This document shows, one piece after another, positions 20,963 through 28,605 of a stretch of DNA of 28,605 bases. The translations under genes and the position numbers were made by a program. The notes beneath the pieces were generated by a model, which searched no databases, had not been told where the DNA came from, and worked only from the letters and a program-made list of their open reading frames with translations. This DNA is from Saccoglossus kowalevskii. Its lineage: Eukaryota; Hemichordata; Enteropneusta; Harrimaniidae. Positions within the stretch are counted from its first letter, which is position 1. Each line of letters begins with the position of its first letter. The DNA is taken from positions 6,690 to 35,294 of the forward strand of contig NW_003116947.1 in NCBI RefSeq assembly GCF_000003605.2. Direction: 5' to 3'.

Positions 20963-21060
20963 ATTTACTTCTGGTTTAGTATACGGGGTCACGTGACAAT
21001 CTAGGGGGAAAAGGGTGCAGCCTCCTACGCAGGCGCAAAACCGGACAAACATGTCTGCAG
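20963..21060 (-). promoter_or_regulatory. Promoter of gene A, possibly divergent
   Basis: It contains the palindrome GTCACGTGAC (20,989-20,998; the CLEAR/E-box form bound by MiT/TFE and USF factors), a TACGCAGGCGCA sequence close to the NRF1 site (about 21,026-21,037), and no TATA box. This is the usual make-up of a CpG-type animal promoter. On the plus strand an ATG at 21,051 opens a 15-codon frame (MSAEGEMGIGKTVTF, 21,051-21,098), which might be the start of a divergent transcript. Confidence 0.5.
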
Positions 21061-23499
21061 AAGGAGAAATGGGAATCGGGAAAACCGTTACATTTTGATT
21101 TGAATTGTGAAGACATTATCTAAGAAATGGTTAACATCTTAGAATTAAATTGTTCTCAAAGAATAATATCACTGACAGAATCGGATTCGAGCGGGGGGGG
21201 GGGTAATTTCGTTTTTGTAAATCACTGCAAAATATTTCAACTTTAACACTTTTTGAAGTTTTACCGTACACGTTTTAAAATTGTTCGGCGAATGGTAAAT
21301 TCATATTTTTAACGAAAATATATGCACTGGCAATATTTATCATACCACATCTAGTCTTTGTTTGTTCTACTTTATATGTGTATCCAGTTGAGACCTCGGC
21401 TATTGTGTCATATGTTTTCGTCTAGATTAGTATTTTACGTAACTTCCTGAAAGGTTGTGTGTTTCAGTAAAATCTAAACACTGTCCCCTGAATGTTATAT
21501 ATAGTTATGTAATAAATTGTGTTAGTGGGACAGTAGTCATAAACATTCTGTCGAGCATTATAGTGTTAGAGAAAATATTATTAAAAAATCGCCATTTTTA
21601 GTTTCATAGAACATAATATTAAACTACCGTTACCCTATCAGTCAGTTTGAGATATGAAATAATATCTTCTCAATAGGAACCTGTGGTAAAAGTAATACTG
21701 ACAATATAGGCCGCGTATCTTTAGAATAATATAACCATTGCTTTACAATACCAAGAGGATCAAAGATAGCCTGGATTTATTATCAAGTAAATGCTCCCGC
21801 GTTCCTGTTTCTTGGTTAGGTATAATGATGTGTTCAATTGTAATTAGAAACGCATCAACACGATCGTGACTGGTTTGGGAATAATTATTCTCGAAAAGTC
21901 CGGGTTACGAGTTCAGGATATGAGTAATATTTTCATTTCTCACTTTATTTGTACAAGGGAGATAAACAACAATGGAGATAATATAATTTCTGATTGGCCC
22001 CAGCAAAGGAAATAATATTATCCCCGAGTTGTTACAGAGATAGTAATACGTAGTTATATAGTGATTTTCGGTTGAATTATGCTATTTTGATTATTATTGC
22101 ATTTTCTGCTGGTGAAGAAAAGTATTTATGGTCATAATAATTCCATGTTGCTAAAAAACACTGTTACTCTTATATTATTTCTATCTCTAAGACTTAAACC
22201 TAAAGATATATATATATATATATATATTTATGACTATATTGTGATAGAGATGTATCACTCAGCCACACCCCGGAGCCACACACAGCAATGAGATGAGTTG
22301 GTACTCGCCAGATTTTCAAAACCAGGAGTCTGTACACTTGTTTCACCTGAATCATGCACCCTATTCTCTCTTACACTGGATTTAGTTTAATTTCCCAGCA
22401 AGCGTTAACCGAAACCACCGTGCCACGAACTGCAATAAATCACTGGCATTTTGGTTTTCCGTGACCCCTGAGGGGGTAGCAATAGGGAAACCCCCGACAG
22501 GAAATAGAAGAAGTAAACGTACAAAATAGTTATCTGTCTATAGCAACCATCGAACAAACCAATGAAATACTAGTACTAGTAGTAGGAGTGAGAACGAAAC
22601 GTTTCGATGGATTTTTGGAATCGATTAAACTTTATTAGTATATACTGCACTGTAATGTTTAGAGCAGTATAATATATTTTGGACTTTAGTCCACATTATG
22701 CGTGAAACAAGTCATGTTACGAAATTAAGTGGAAAAGAATACCTCGAAAGTGTTGGGGCACTCCACAGTCCCTCTATATAGTGATAAATGGAATGTGGGC
22801 ACTCATACATTTTATTTCACACCCATGGATTATTAATTAGGAATTGTGAAATCTTAGAAATGCGTGGTAAAAGTTCGACAGCCAGGACAGTCCCTCTACC
22901 GAGTTCCATGGGTCACAACGGAAATAAACTTACAAACTTGTTATTTACATGTAATATATCGAAATAACATGAACAAACTGTCAACAACATGATAAATAAA
23001 TCAATAGTGAGTGGCCTTCTTATCTTACAGGATTTTAGCTTTAATTTCAATGTCAATATACTAGTACTACGTGCATCATGTAATGATGTTTATAGCAATA
23101 TCACATATGACTGTCAGTTATGCTACCGTGGCTATTAACAGTAAACAGTTGTGTAACATAACACTTCTAACTATAATAATAACACATGAGTGGTTTATTG
23201 ACACACGTAAAATTCCTCGCAAGCAATTAAATTGGTTATACATAGCAAGAACAATAAAATTCAGGACAAGAAATCTAATACAAACAAACTACATACAAAA
23301 GACACTGGCTAATAAGAAAATGACTAACCTAACCTAATATGGCAAGCATAATAAGAATAACTAAATACAATCATAATAGGCAAACATAGTATTTTACATT
23401 TCACACCCAAATTTAAAGCCTGATAACATAGCCTTGCATATCAGAGAAGCTGGTGAACTTTGAACTGAATTGGACAACATTATATAATTTTGACAGGAG
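21061..23499. other. Intergenic stretch
   Basis: No supported gene in about 2.4 kb. It contains an 11-base G run (21,193-21,203), an (AT)n microsatellite (22,206-22,227) and the palindromic word tactagtacta near 22,568 and 23,057. A GC-richer patch at 22,430-22,510 (ccgtgacccctgagggggta) and two acagtccctcta words at about 22,766 and 22,888 suggest repeat remnants. Confidence 0.4.
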
Positions 23500-23650
23500 T
23501 GACGTCATTGACATACCTGGGTATTTAGCCAAGGTGTCGAGTTAGTCGTTGTAAACTGGCTTCAGTCGGATATTTTACTGTTGCACGTGTTACTATAAAT
23601 AGGTTCAAACAAGTGTAAACAAATCCCGATAATGGAATAGCATCATGTAA
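23500..23650 (+). promoter_or_regulatory. Candidate core promoter: CRE, CACGTG, TATA/MEF2
   Basis: The order on the plus strand is TGACGTCA (CRE, 23,500-23,507), CACGTG (23,584-23,589) and CTATAAATAG (23,593-23,602). The last is both a good TATA box and an exact MEF2 consensus CTA(A/T)4TAG. About 50 bp later CATCAT|GTAAGG could be a donor. There is no downstream coding exon I can support, so the transcript, if real, may be non-coding or have distant exons. Confidence 0.3.
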
Positions 23651-23861
23651 GGAGTCGATTCTTTGTTTAGCGTGTTCATCACTGTATTGATCAGTTACTA
23701 TTTTCGCGAATCTCTGTATATTACGTACTTTTCACATTGAATATATATTGTTATATGCCAGGTGTATCCAACTAATATTTGATGACATATCGCTTGGAGG
23801 GTTTGGGTGCAGCTAGTCTGGTTAACCAAAACTGTTATTTTATCTGAGGATAACCTAATGT

Positions 23862-24216
23862 GCTTTAGGAGTGATGTCATCTCAGAATACCAGTGGCTGA
23901 CTGGGGTGTCATAAATTGAGACATGGACAGAGGCTTTAGGAGTGATGTCATCTCAGAATACCAGTGGCTGACTGGGGTGTCATAAATTGAGACATGGACA
24001 GAGGCTTTAGGAGTGATGTCATCTCAGAATACCAGTGGCTGACTGGGGTGTCATAAATTGAGACATGGACAGAGGCTTTAGGAGTGATGTCATCTCAGAA
24101 TACCAGTGGCTGACTGGGGTGTCATAAATTGAGACATGGACAGAGGCTTTAGGAGTGATGTCATCTCAGAATACCAGTGGCTGACTGGGGTGTCATAAAT
24201 TGAAACATGGACAGAG
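23862..24216. repeat. Tandem array, five exact 71-bp units
   Basis: Exactly 5 x 71 bp: gctttaggagtgatgtcatc... to ...gacatggacagag. Copies are essentially identical, with one difference (gaaacatgg for gagacatgg) in the last, so the array is very young. Each unit carries the near-palindrome GATGTCATC (CRE/AP-1-like). No frame is open through all units. Copy number is likely to vary between individuals or be collapsed in assembly. Confidence 0.97.
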
Positions 24217-24511
24217 TGAAAATTATCATAAAATTGAAAAAAATAGTCATGACTGAAAAATCAAAGAAGTGGGAAGGTCATCATCGAGCGACATCAGTCT
24301 AGGAGGAGTTCTGTTCAAATTTGAAACTATATACATGTATTCCCAAATATTGATCTGAAATCTGATTGAACATCTCCAGCGAGCATACATGCATGACAAC
24401 ATGAAAATAGTTTTGATGAATAACTCTGTTGACTACTTTTTTGCAATTTGGCTGGAGGACCCCAGGTATATACATTGTAGATCACTCTGTAGCCAGACCC
24501 TGTAACAGTGT

Positions 24512-24666
24512 TTTCACTCTATGTTTTATATATATTTAATGTTAGCACTTATGTCCCTTATATGCAAGGATAATACACCTTTCATATTCTCACTCTATGT
24601 CCTTATATATTTCATGTCAGTATTCCATGATCCATGATGTAAAGATAATACATCCTTTATGTTGTA
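24512..24666. repeat. Diverged two-copy tandem duplication, 76-bp period
   Basis: cactctatgttttatatatatt (from 24,515) matches cactctatgtccttatatatt (from 24,591), and ggataatacacctttcat matches agataatacatcctttat. The copies are old, with indels. Confidence 0.6.
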
Positions 24667-24683
24667 ATTCTCTGTTTCTTATA

Positions 24684-24806
24684 CGTGAAATTGAAGGGAG
24701 ACAGTCGTGCCGCGTCCTGTTCGATATGGGACTCATAGCGACGTATACAACGCATCTAAAATGCATTGTTTATTTACATGAAATTCGAACATGCGCTGCA
24801 CAATGA
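24684..24806 (+). pseudogene. Possible decayed retroelement protease segment
   Basis: A GC-richer patch in one frame reads GRQSCRVLFDMGLIATYTT. Retroviral-type proteases of BEL/Pao elements have a [RV]-[LA]-[LF]-[FL]-D-[ST]-G-x-x-x-[ST]-[YF]-[IV]-T pattern. Here the D, G, T, Y and T fall in the right places, but the residue after the catalytic Asp is Met and the S-Q pair is lost. The frame stops within 28 codons and no reverse transcriptase is nearby. If real, it is an old fragment; chance resemblance is quite possible. Confidence 0.2.
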
Positions 24807-25616
24807 CCACCACACTTTAACACATCCATGGTGTTAGGTGAAACTCGTATAACTAGTCTGAGGGTGGAAGAAACAAAACATCCCTTATAAATGATCAGAT
24901 AGACCGTACATACACAAACAAAAATAACTAAGCAAAATTTGTGTTCCTAAATACTAGATGTACTGAATTAATCTCAAAGTGCCTTATATAATAACATACA
25001 ACAAAAATTGTAAAAAAGTTCCCAAATAATAGTGCAGTAACACAAGCCAGATTTAAAAATGTGGTGAACTGCATTTGTCAATTTTTTATTTATACTCTTA
25101 ACATATCAGTTTACTACACTTATTTAATTGACAGATCTTGGAGAGCATTATCAGCAGTATAAATGTCTTCATTGTGTCCACTTATTTATACATCTAAAAA
25201 TATTTTATTTCAGTAAAATTTTACCAGATACCTTGAAAATTGCACTTGCTAGTTACACCAAAATTGAACTTTGTTCGATATATTGTAAAGAAAGTCAACA
25301 ACTACAACAATAATGAGGACAGACCTTTTTAACTTGTCTATATCCTTGTACCTTGCCTTTCATCTACAATTATACAGACAAGTTAATAAAATTTGTGTAT
25401 CGGAGAAAATTACGTGCATCAGAAACCCACCACGAGTAATGTTGATACAAAATTTGAGTGACATTTGCCAAGGCATGTCTGAGAAATGGTTGATGACAAA
25501 ACTGGTCACCAGCCTGTCGAAAGTCAATCAAACGAAAAGCCCATTATAATTCGTCTTTGTACAAACTTTCAACAAAATCATTCCAGACACAAACAAAATA
25601 TTTTCTGCAAAAAGAT
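24807..25616. other. Intergenic stretch; dual-strand open segment
   Basis: 25,370-25,543 on the minus strand is open for 57 codons without ATG and looks protein-like (segments RQAGDQFCHQPFLRHALANV and HYSWWVSDARNFLRYTNF). The plus strand of the same DNA is open for 78 codons. No clear splice pair was found. It lies just past gene B's poly(A) signal. Unassigned. Confidence 0.3.
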
Positions 25617-25622
25617 TTTATT
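25617..25622 (-). terminator. Poly(A) signal of gene B
   Basis: TTTATT on the plus strand is AATAAA on the minus strand. It is followed downstream on that strand by a T/G-rich element (ttttgtttgtgtctgg) at the usual distance for cleavage. It lies about 440 nt after the gene B stop codon, giving a plausible 3' UTR (25,600-26,063). Confidence 0.5.
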
Positions 25623-26063
25623 TACACACATAAACTGACACATTATACAGTAATATCAATGTACATATAAACGAATGAATGCTAGTCTACTGAACAATAA
25701 TTTACAATTTTAGCTTTTAAAAATAACAGGAAATAGCTAGACACCTTTTATCTCAGCAAGGATAAACCTGGAGCTTAGGTAATTTGTTTATGTATACATA
25801 TTAATACATAAAATCAGTGTTTGTTATTTTAAGAAATGAACAATGAACTGAAATGTTTTGATGATGGGTGGGGTAATCGGATGAATGCAGGTACAGGTGG
25901 TGGAATTGTGTTGGATCAAACATGTTTGAGTCTACAAGGTTGACAACTTGCATATTATATCATACTACATGTAGTGCATTAAATTAAAGGTGTTAACTAA
26001 TGAAAAGCAGCTAGCCATCACTTAGTCACTGAGTTGGGAATGGAGATGGAGGACGAATGACAT

Positions 26064-26112
26064 CTATGGCACTTGTTTGAAAGTAGAAGAGGATTTCTTT
26101 AGTCCATGCTTC
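26064..26112 (-). CDS. Last coding exon of gene B (unrecognised protein)
   Basis: Minus-strand exon after the acceptor tttatttacag at 26,113. With ordinary GT-AG splicing from the exon at 26,747-26,837, one base completes an Ala codon, then the frame reads KHGLKKSSSTFKQVP and stops at TAG (26,064-26,066). A second frame starting at the same acceptor also looks coding: EAWTKEILFYFQTSAID..., ending ...SPFPTQ at a TGA about 35 nt further on. It would require a GC-AG donor (GAG|GCGTAAG). The GT-AG reading is preferred because GTAAGT is perfect, but the alternative is not excluded. Family not recognised. Confidence 0.5.
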
Positions 26113-26746
26113 CTGTAAATAAAACAAGCAAAATATAAGCCACCAAGCAAAATAGATCTCCACTCTTTCTTACAATAGCCTTACAATACATTATTCATAT
26201 TTGTATTGCCCGGTAACAAGACAAATGCCACACCCACCCGCCCAGACAACTACCATGTAGGATAACTGATGCCGTACACCCCCAAAACTACCCTCTGGGA
26301 CAACTGACCCCTCAAAAACTGTCAATGCAAACATTTATTGCAGTATACCACCTGAACATATGGCATTTCCTTGAGGTACTGAACGAGAGCAGTTACTCAA
26401 CAATGTTATTATTAACCAAATGATTGTCTGTGAATCAGCACCACCACAGTAATGACAGTACCAGGATTCTGCTGCAAGAATATCCAAAATTGTGCCAGAT
26501 TTCAAAAATCGGCATAGATTGAAAATCTCTATATTTATATTATAACTTATTATTTCGAATATACTTAGTATGTTCGATCAGTTTCTGTGTCCGAAACTAT
26601 TCGAAGTTGACCCTGAAAGGGATTTCACATGAGAACACTTTCTATCACACATGTAGTGTATTGCTATTTGTGAAAGGCAGGTGACCTAATATTTTATATA
26701 AAATGACAAAACTTTTCAAACTTTTAAATAAAATTGTTTTACTTAC
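26113..26746 (-). other. Intron of gene B
   Basis: A 634-bp intron between the two gene B exons. It contains a C-rich stretch (26,226-26,320) with two diverged copies of aactaccctctgggacaactga-like sequence. No other feature. Confidence 0.5.
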
Positions 26747-26837
26747 GCCTCCCTGACAAACGTATCTTGTGCAATTTTGTCTGATTCTGCACCACTTGGG
26801 TATTCATCATAACTTTTAACACCAAGAATACTCATGG
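26747..26837 (-). CDS. Penultimate coding exon of gene B
   Basis: A 91-nt exon on the minus strand with acceptor attattttatag and a perfect GTAAGT donor (plus acttac at 26,741-26,746). Only one frame is open: two leading bases, then 29 codons, MSILGVKSYDEYPSGAESDK and IAQDTFVRE, then GC. It is polar and acidic with a DEYPSGAESD loop, so likely a soluble cytosolic segment. The upstream exon must end with one base; it was not found before the window edge and may lie beyond the LTR element. The family is not recognised. Confidence 0.6.
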
Positions 26838-27303
26838 CTATAAAATAATAAACAAAATGTTTAATCAATCATCCATTATACAGAATGTTACAGATAATTT
26901 GACACACACTTGAGTTTCAACTAGTTTGCATGACATTAACTTGATATACTCAGCTGAACATTAGATTATTGCATGGAGGTGAATCAAATAGGGGCTGCAG
27001 GCAAATTGTCAAAAATGTGATGAAGTTTTGGTATACATTCCATCATATTGTAACTGTTCATAACATGTGGTAAACAAACAGTACCTGTGCTTAAAAATCA
27101 AAGTATAGCAAAGTATATGATGTGTGAAACATTTGTACCACATCATGAATTTGATTGCGTTATTTTCATAGTGCGTAATTTATCTGTTTTTCACCATAAA
27201 GTTCACCATATACACCCCTTTCTGGACCACAACAAAGGCAACACTCCTTTTGTAATAAGAGTTTACGTACAGCTCCGTAGCACAGGCTATGAAGTAAAAA
27301 AAC
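26838..27303. other. Probable gene B intron
   Basis: 27,090-27,308 is open on both strands (plus end reads NTPFVIRVYVQLRSTGYEVK; minus contains GAVRKLLLQKECCLCCGPER), but neither has a convincing acceptor-donor pair. It may hold an unidentified exon. Confidence 0.3.
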
Positions 27304-27377
27304 ATTAGCTTGTACTAAGAAACATGTGCGAACACTTACATGTAGTATGGGCTAGGAAATAGACAGTACAAGCTAAT
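27304..27377. repeat. Perfect 13-bp inverted repeat
   Basis: ATTAGCTTGTACT (27,304-27,316) and AGTACAAGCTAAT (27,365-27,377) can pair around a 48-base loop. A near copy, agtacaggctaat, follows at about 27,410, and agcacaggctatgaagt precedes at about 27,284, so the word is repeated four times in 140 bp. Confidence 0.7.
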
Positions 27378-27991
27378 ATATGTTTTTAAGACCAGATCAA
27401 GAATCATAGTACAGGCTAATGAAGTGTGCATAACGGTGAGCTCGGCCTAAGTCCTCTCCAGGATGACCAATGACAGCTAAACATCTATTTACAAAATAAT
27501 TTAAATTTATATTCATGACTTAATTTTGTCATGGCATTTCCAGCATGATAATAAATGCAAGTAGGACTTTGTTCAAGGAAAAAATGAACTAGAGATGAGA
27601 CTGGTTACTGTACTGAGAAATTAAGTTAAAAGAACTGGAGATTTGCATATTCCTAGCAGTTTATCTCTTGTGAGTGAATGTAACTGGGTCAAACCAAAAT
27701 GCAAACAAATGGGATTAGTTTTAATCTTAGCAGGTATTAGAGCACAGCCTGCAAAAAAAACACATGTAGCAAAATGCAACAAGTTCGACCCAAAGTTAAT
27801 TTTAACCCACTGTTGAAAAACATGCGTTTACAGAATAACTAGGCATTAACCTGGGTTAGTTTAGTCCTACAGTTCCATGAAACATATGTGATCAAGGTTA
27901 TGGCATTACCAGTAAAACAAAGCCCTCTAACAGCAAACCAATGCCAGGTGAATAGGTGTGAACTCAGAACTGAATATAAACCATTGCAACT
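27378..27991. other. Non-coding stretch, probable intron
   Basis: Nothing supported. The five bases next to the LTR (27,987-27,991, caact) would be one copy of a target duplication; the other copy is outside the window. Confidence 0.4.
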
Positions 27992-28185
27992 TGTAATACT
28001 TCATGGTTGCAGACCAGAGAAAGAGACAAGCACACACGCAGCAATCACCAATACAGACTAACTTTATTGTCAATGTACAGCCTTTATATAAAGAGAGTTA
28101 CATAACTAACCAGATGGTCAAATACAGGGCAGTTGTAATTATGTATACACATCTATTAAAGTTCATTGACATGCAAATTACTACA
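27992..28185 (-). mobile_element. 3' LTR (194 bp) of an LTR retrotransposon
   Basis: On the minus strand the LTR starts TGTAGTAATTTGC right after the polypurine tract and ends ATTACA, giving TG...CA ends. Inside are a TATA motif (CTTTATATAAAG, 28,082-28,093) and AATAAA (28,063-28,068). The small size resembles short LTRs of Ty3/Gypsy elements in bivalves, such as Steamer-type elements. That comparison is inference from length and context only. The rest of the element and the other LTR lie beyond the right edge. Confidence 0.75.
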
Positions 28186-28199
28186 TCTTTCCCCTCCTT
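28186..28199 (-). other. Polypurine tract of the LTR retrotransposon
   Basis: AAGGAGGGGAAAGA on the minus strand lies directly against the LTR start, the expected place for the plus-strand primer of reverse transcription. Confidence 0.75.
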
Positions 28200-28381
28200 A
28201 ATAAAGACAACATCTGACACGTAAACAAGGAAATCAGTCAACATCAAAAGTTAATTAAATACAATTCTATAAATTCTGTTTTTAAATGTACACATTTTAT
28301 AATTTTTTTTTATTAGTTTTAATTATCTCTATGTACAAATATATAATCTGTTTTCACAAAAGTAGAGTATAGTAAATATTG

Positions 28382-28605
28382 TTAGTAATAATGGAAATCT
28401 GGATTAGTATTTGTTTTTCTAATTCTAGTAGACCTCCGAATTGGGTTTTGGTCAGTATCTGGCAATTGCACCTGGTGCTGAACTCTCGGTTCAACATTCT
28501 GGTCAGGGCATTCAAAAATAGAGAGATCTGCATCTATATCATTTTCAGATTCGTATACATTTTCTCTACTCTCTGCGCCATTGAAAGCTTTAAAGAATGA
28601 TTTGT
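28382..28605 (-). CDS. C-terminal end of LTR-retrotransposon Pol (partial)
   Basis: The minus-strand frame is open from the window edge for 73 sense codons to a TAA at 28,382-28,384. It has an acidic middle (SENDIDADLSIFE) and then a basic motif RRSTRIRKTN near the end. The R-R-S-T-R-x-R-K tail is a hallmark of the C-terminus of integrase-containing Pol polyproteins in Ty3/Gypsy and related retroelements. Its position 180 bp before the polypurine tract and LTR agrees. The intact frame suggests a fairly young copy. The 5' part, with protease, RT, RNase H and the integrase core, is outside the window. Confidence 0.65.
   Translation of the reverse strand, partial: KSFFKAFNGAESRENVYESENDIDADLSIFECPDQNVEPRVQHQVQLPDTDQNPIRRSTRIRKTNTNPDFHYY

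Noticed and set aside
27087-27308. Plus-strand frame of 73 codons
   Set aside because: Overlaps an equally open minus frame and lacks splice or promoter support.

Overview
The window is a gene-poor, AT-rich stretch (about two thirds A+T by eye) of an animal nuclear genome. The signs are short split exons with GT-AG borders, long introns, minisatellites, MITE-like elements, an LTR retrotransposon end and no bacterial-type operon. The palindrome TACATGTA is strongly over-represented (about 19 copies), and short-LTR and TTAA/TA-flanked elements are present. I associate this texture with lophotrochozoans, most likely a bivalve mollusc. That placement is inference; no marker gene was recognised.

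Layout. Positions 1-21,060 look like the 5' part of a split gene on the minus strand, gene A. Its probable first coding exon is at 20,852-20,962, in a CpG-richer promoter with a GTCACGTGAC palindrome. Candidate downstream exons lie at 9,856-9,929, 9,135-9,219, 4,910-5,002 and 1,903-2,004, and the gene would run off the left edge. The exon at 1,903-2,004 is the best supported; linking them all into one gene is inference and one junction has a frame conflict. I do not recognise the protein. Within and around the presumed introns are a 344-bp MITE (4,039-4,382), a cluster of RFX/X-box palindromes (8.5-8.9 kb and 11.2 kb), diverged tandem repeats (2.9-3.4 kb), and a 1.9-kb TTAA-bounded inverted-repeat element (14,000-15,910). 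That element carries a nested 598-bp TA-flanked element and a 196-base assembly gap. A 1.4-kb minisatellite of 18/19-bp units follows (16,683-18,070), then a 24-bp repeat array (18.85-19.05 kb).

The middle right (21.1-25.6 kb) is intergenic. It holds a possible plus-strand core promoter (CRE, CACGTG, TATA/MEF2; 23.5-23.65 kb), five near-identical 71-bp tandem units (23,862-24,216) and a possible decayed retroelement protease segment (24.7 kb).

The right end has the last two coding exons and poly(A) signal of a second minus-strand gene, gene B (26,747-26,837, 26,064-26,112 and 25,617). Beyond it, in its intron or upstream region, is the 3' end of a minus-strand LTR retrotransposon: Pol C-terminus, polypurine tract and a 194-bp LTR at 27,992-28,185, running off the right edge.

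Most of the remaining sequence has only short chance open frames. No tRNA, rRNA or CRISPR array was seen.
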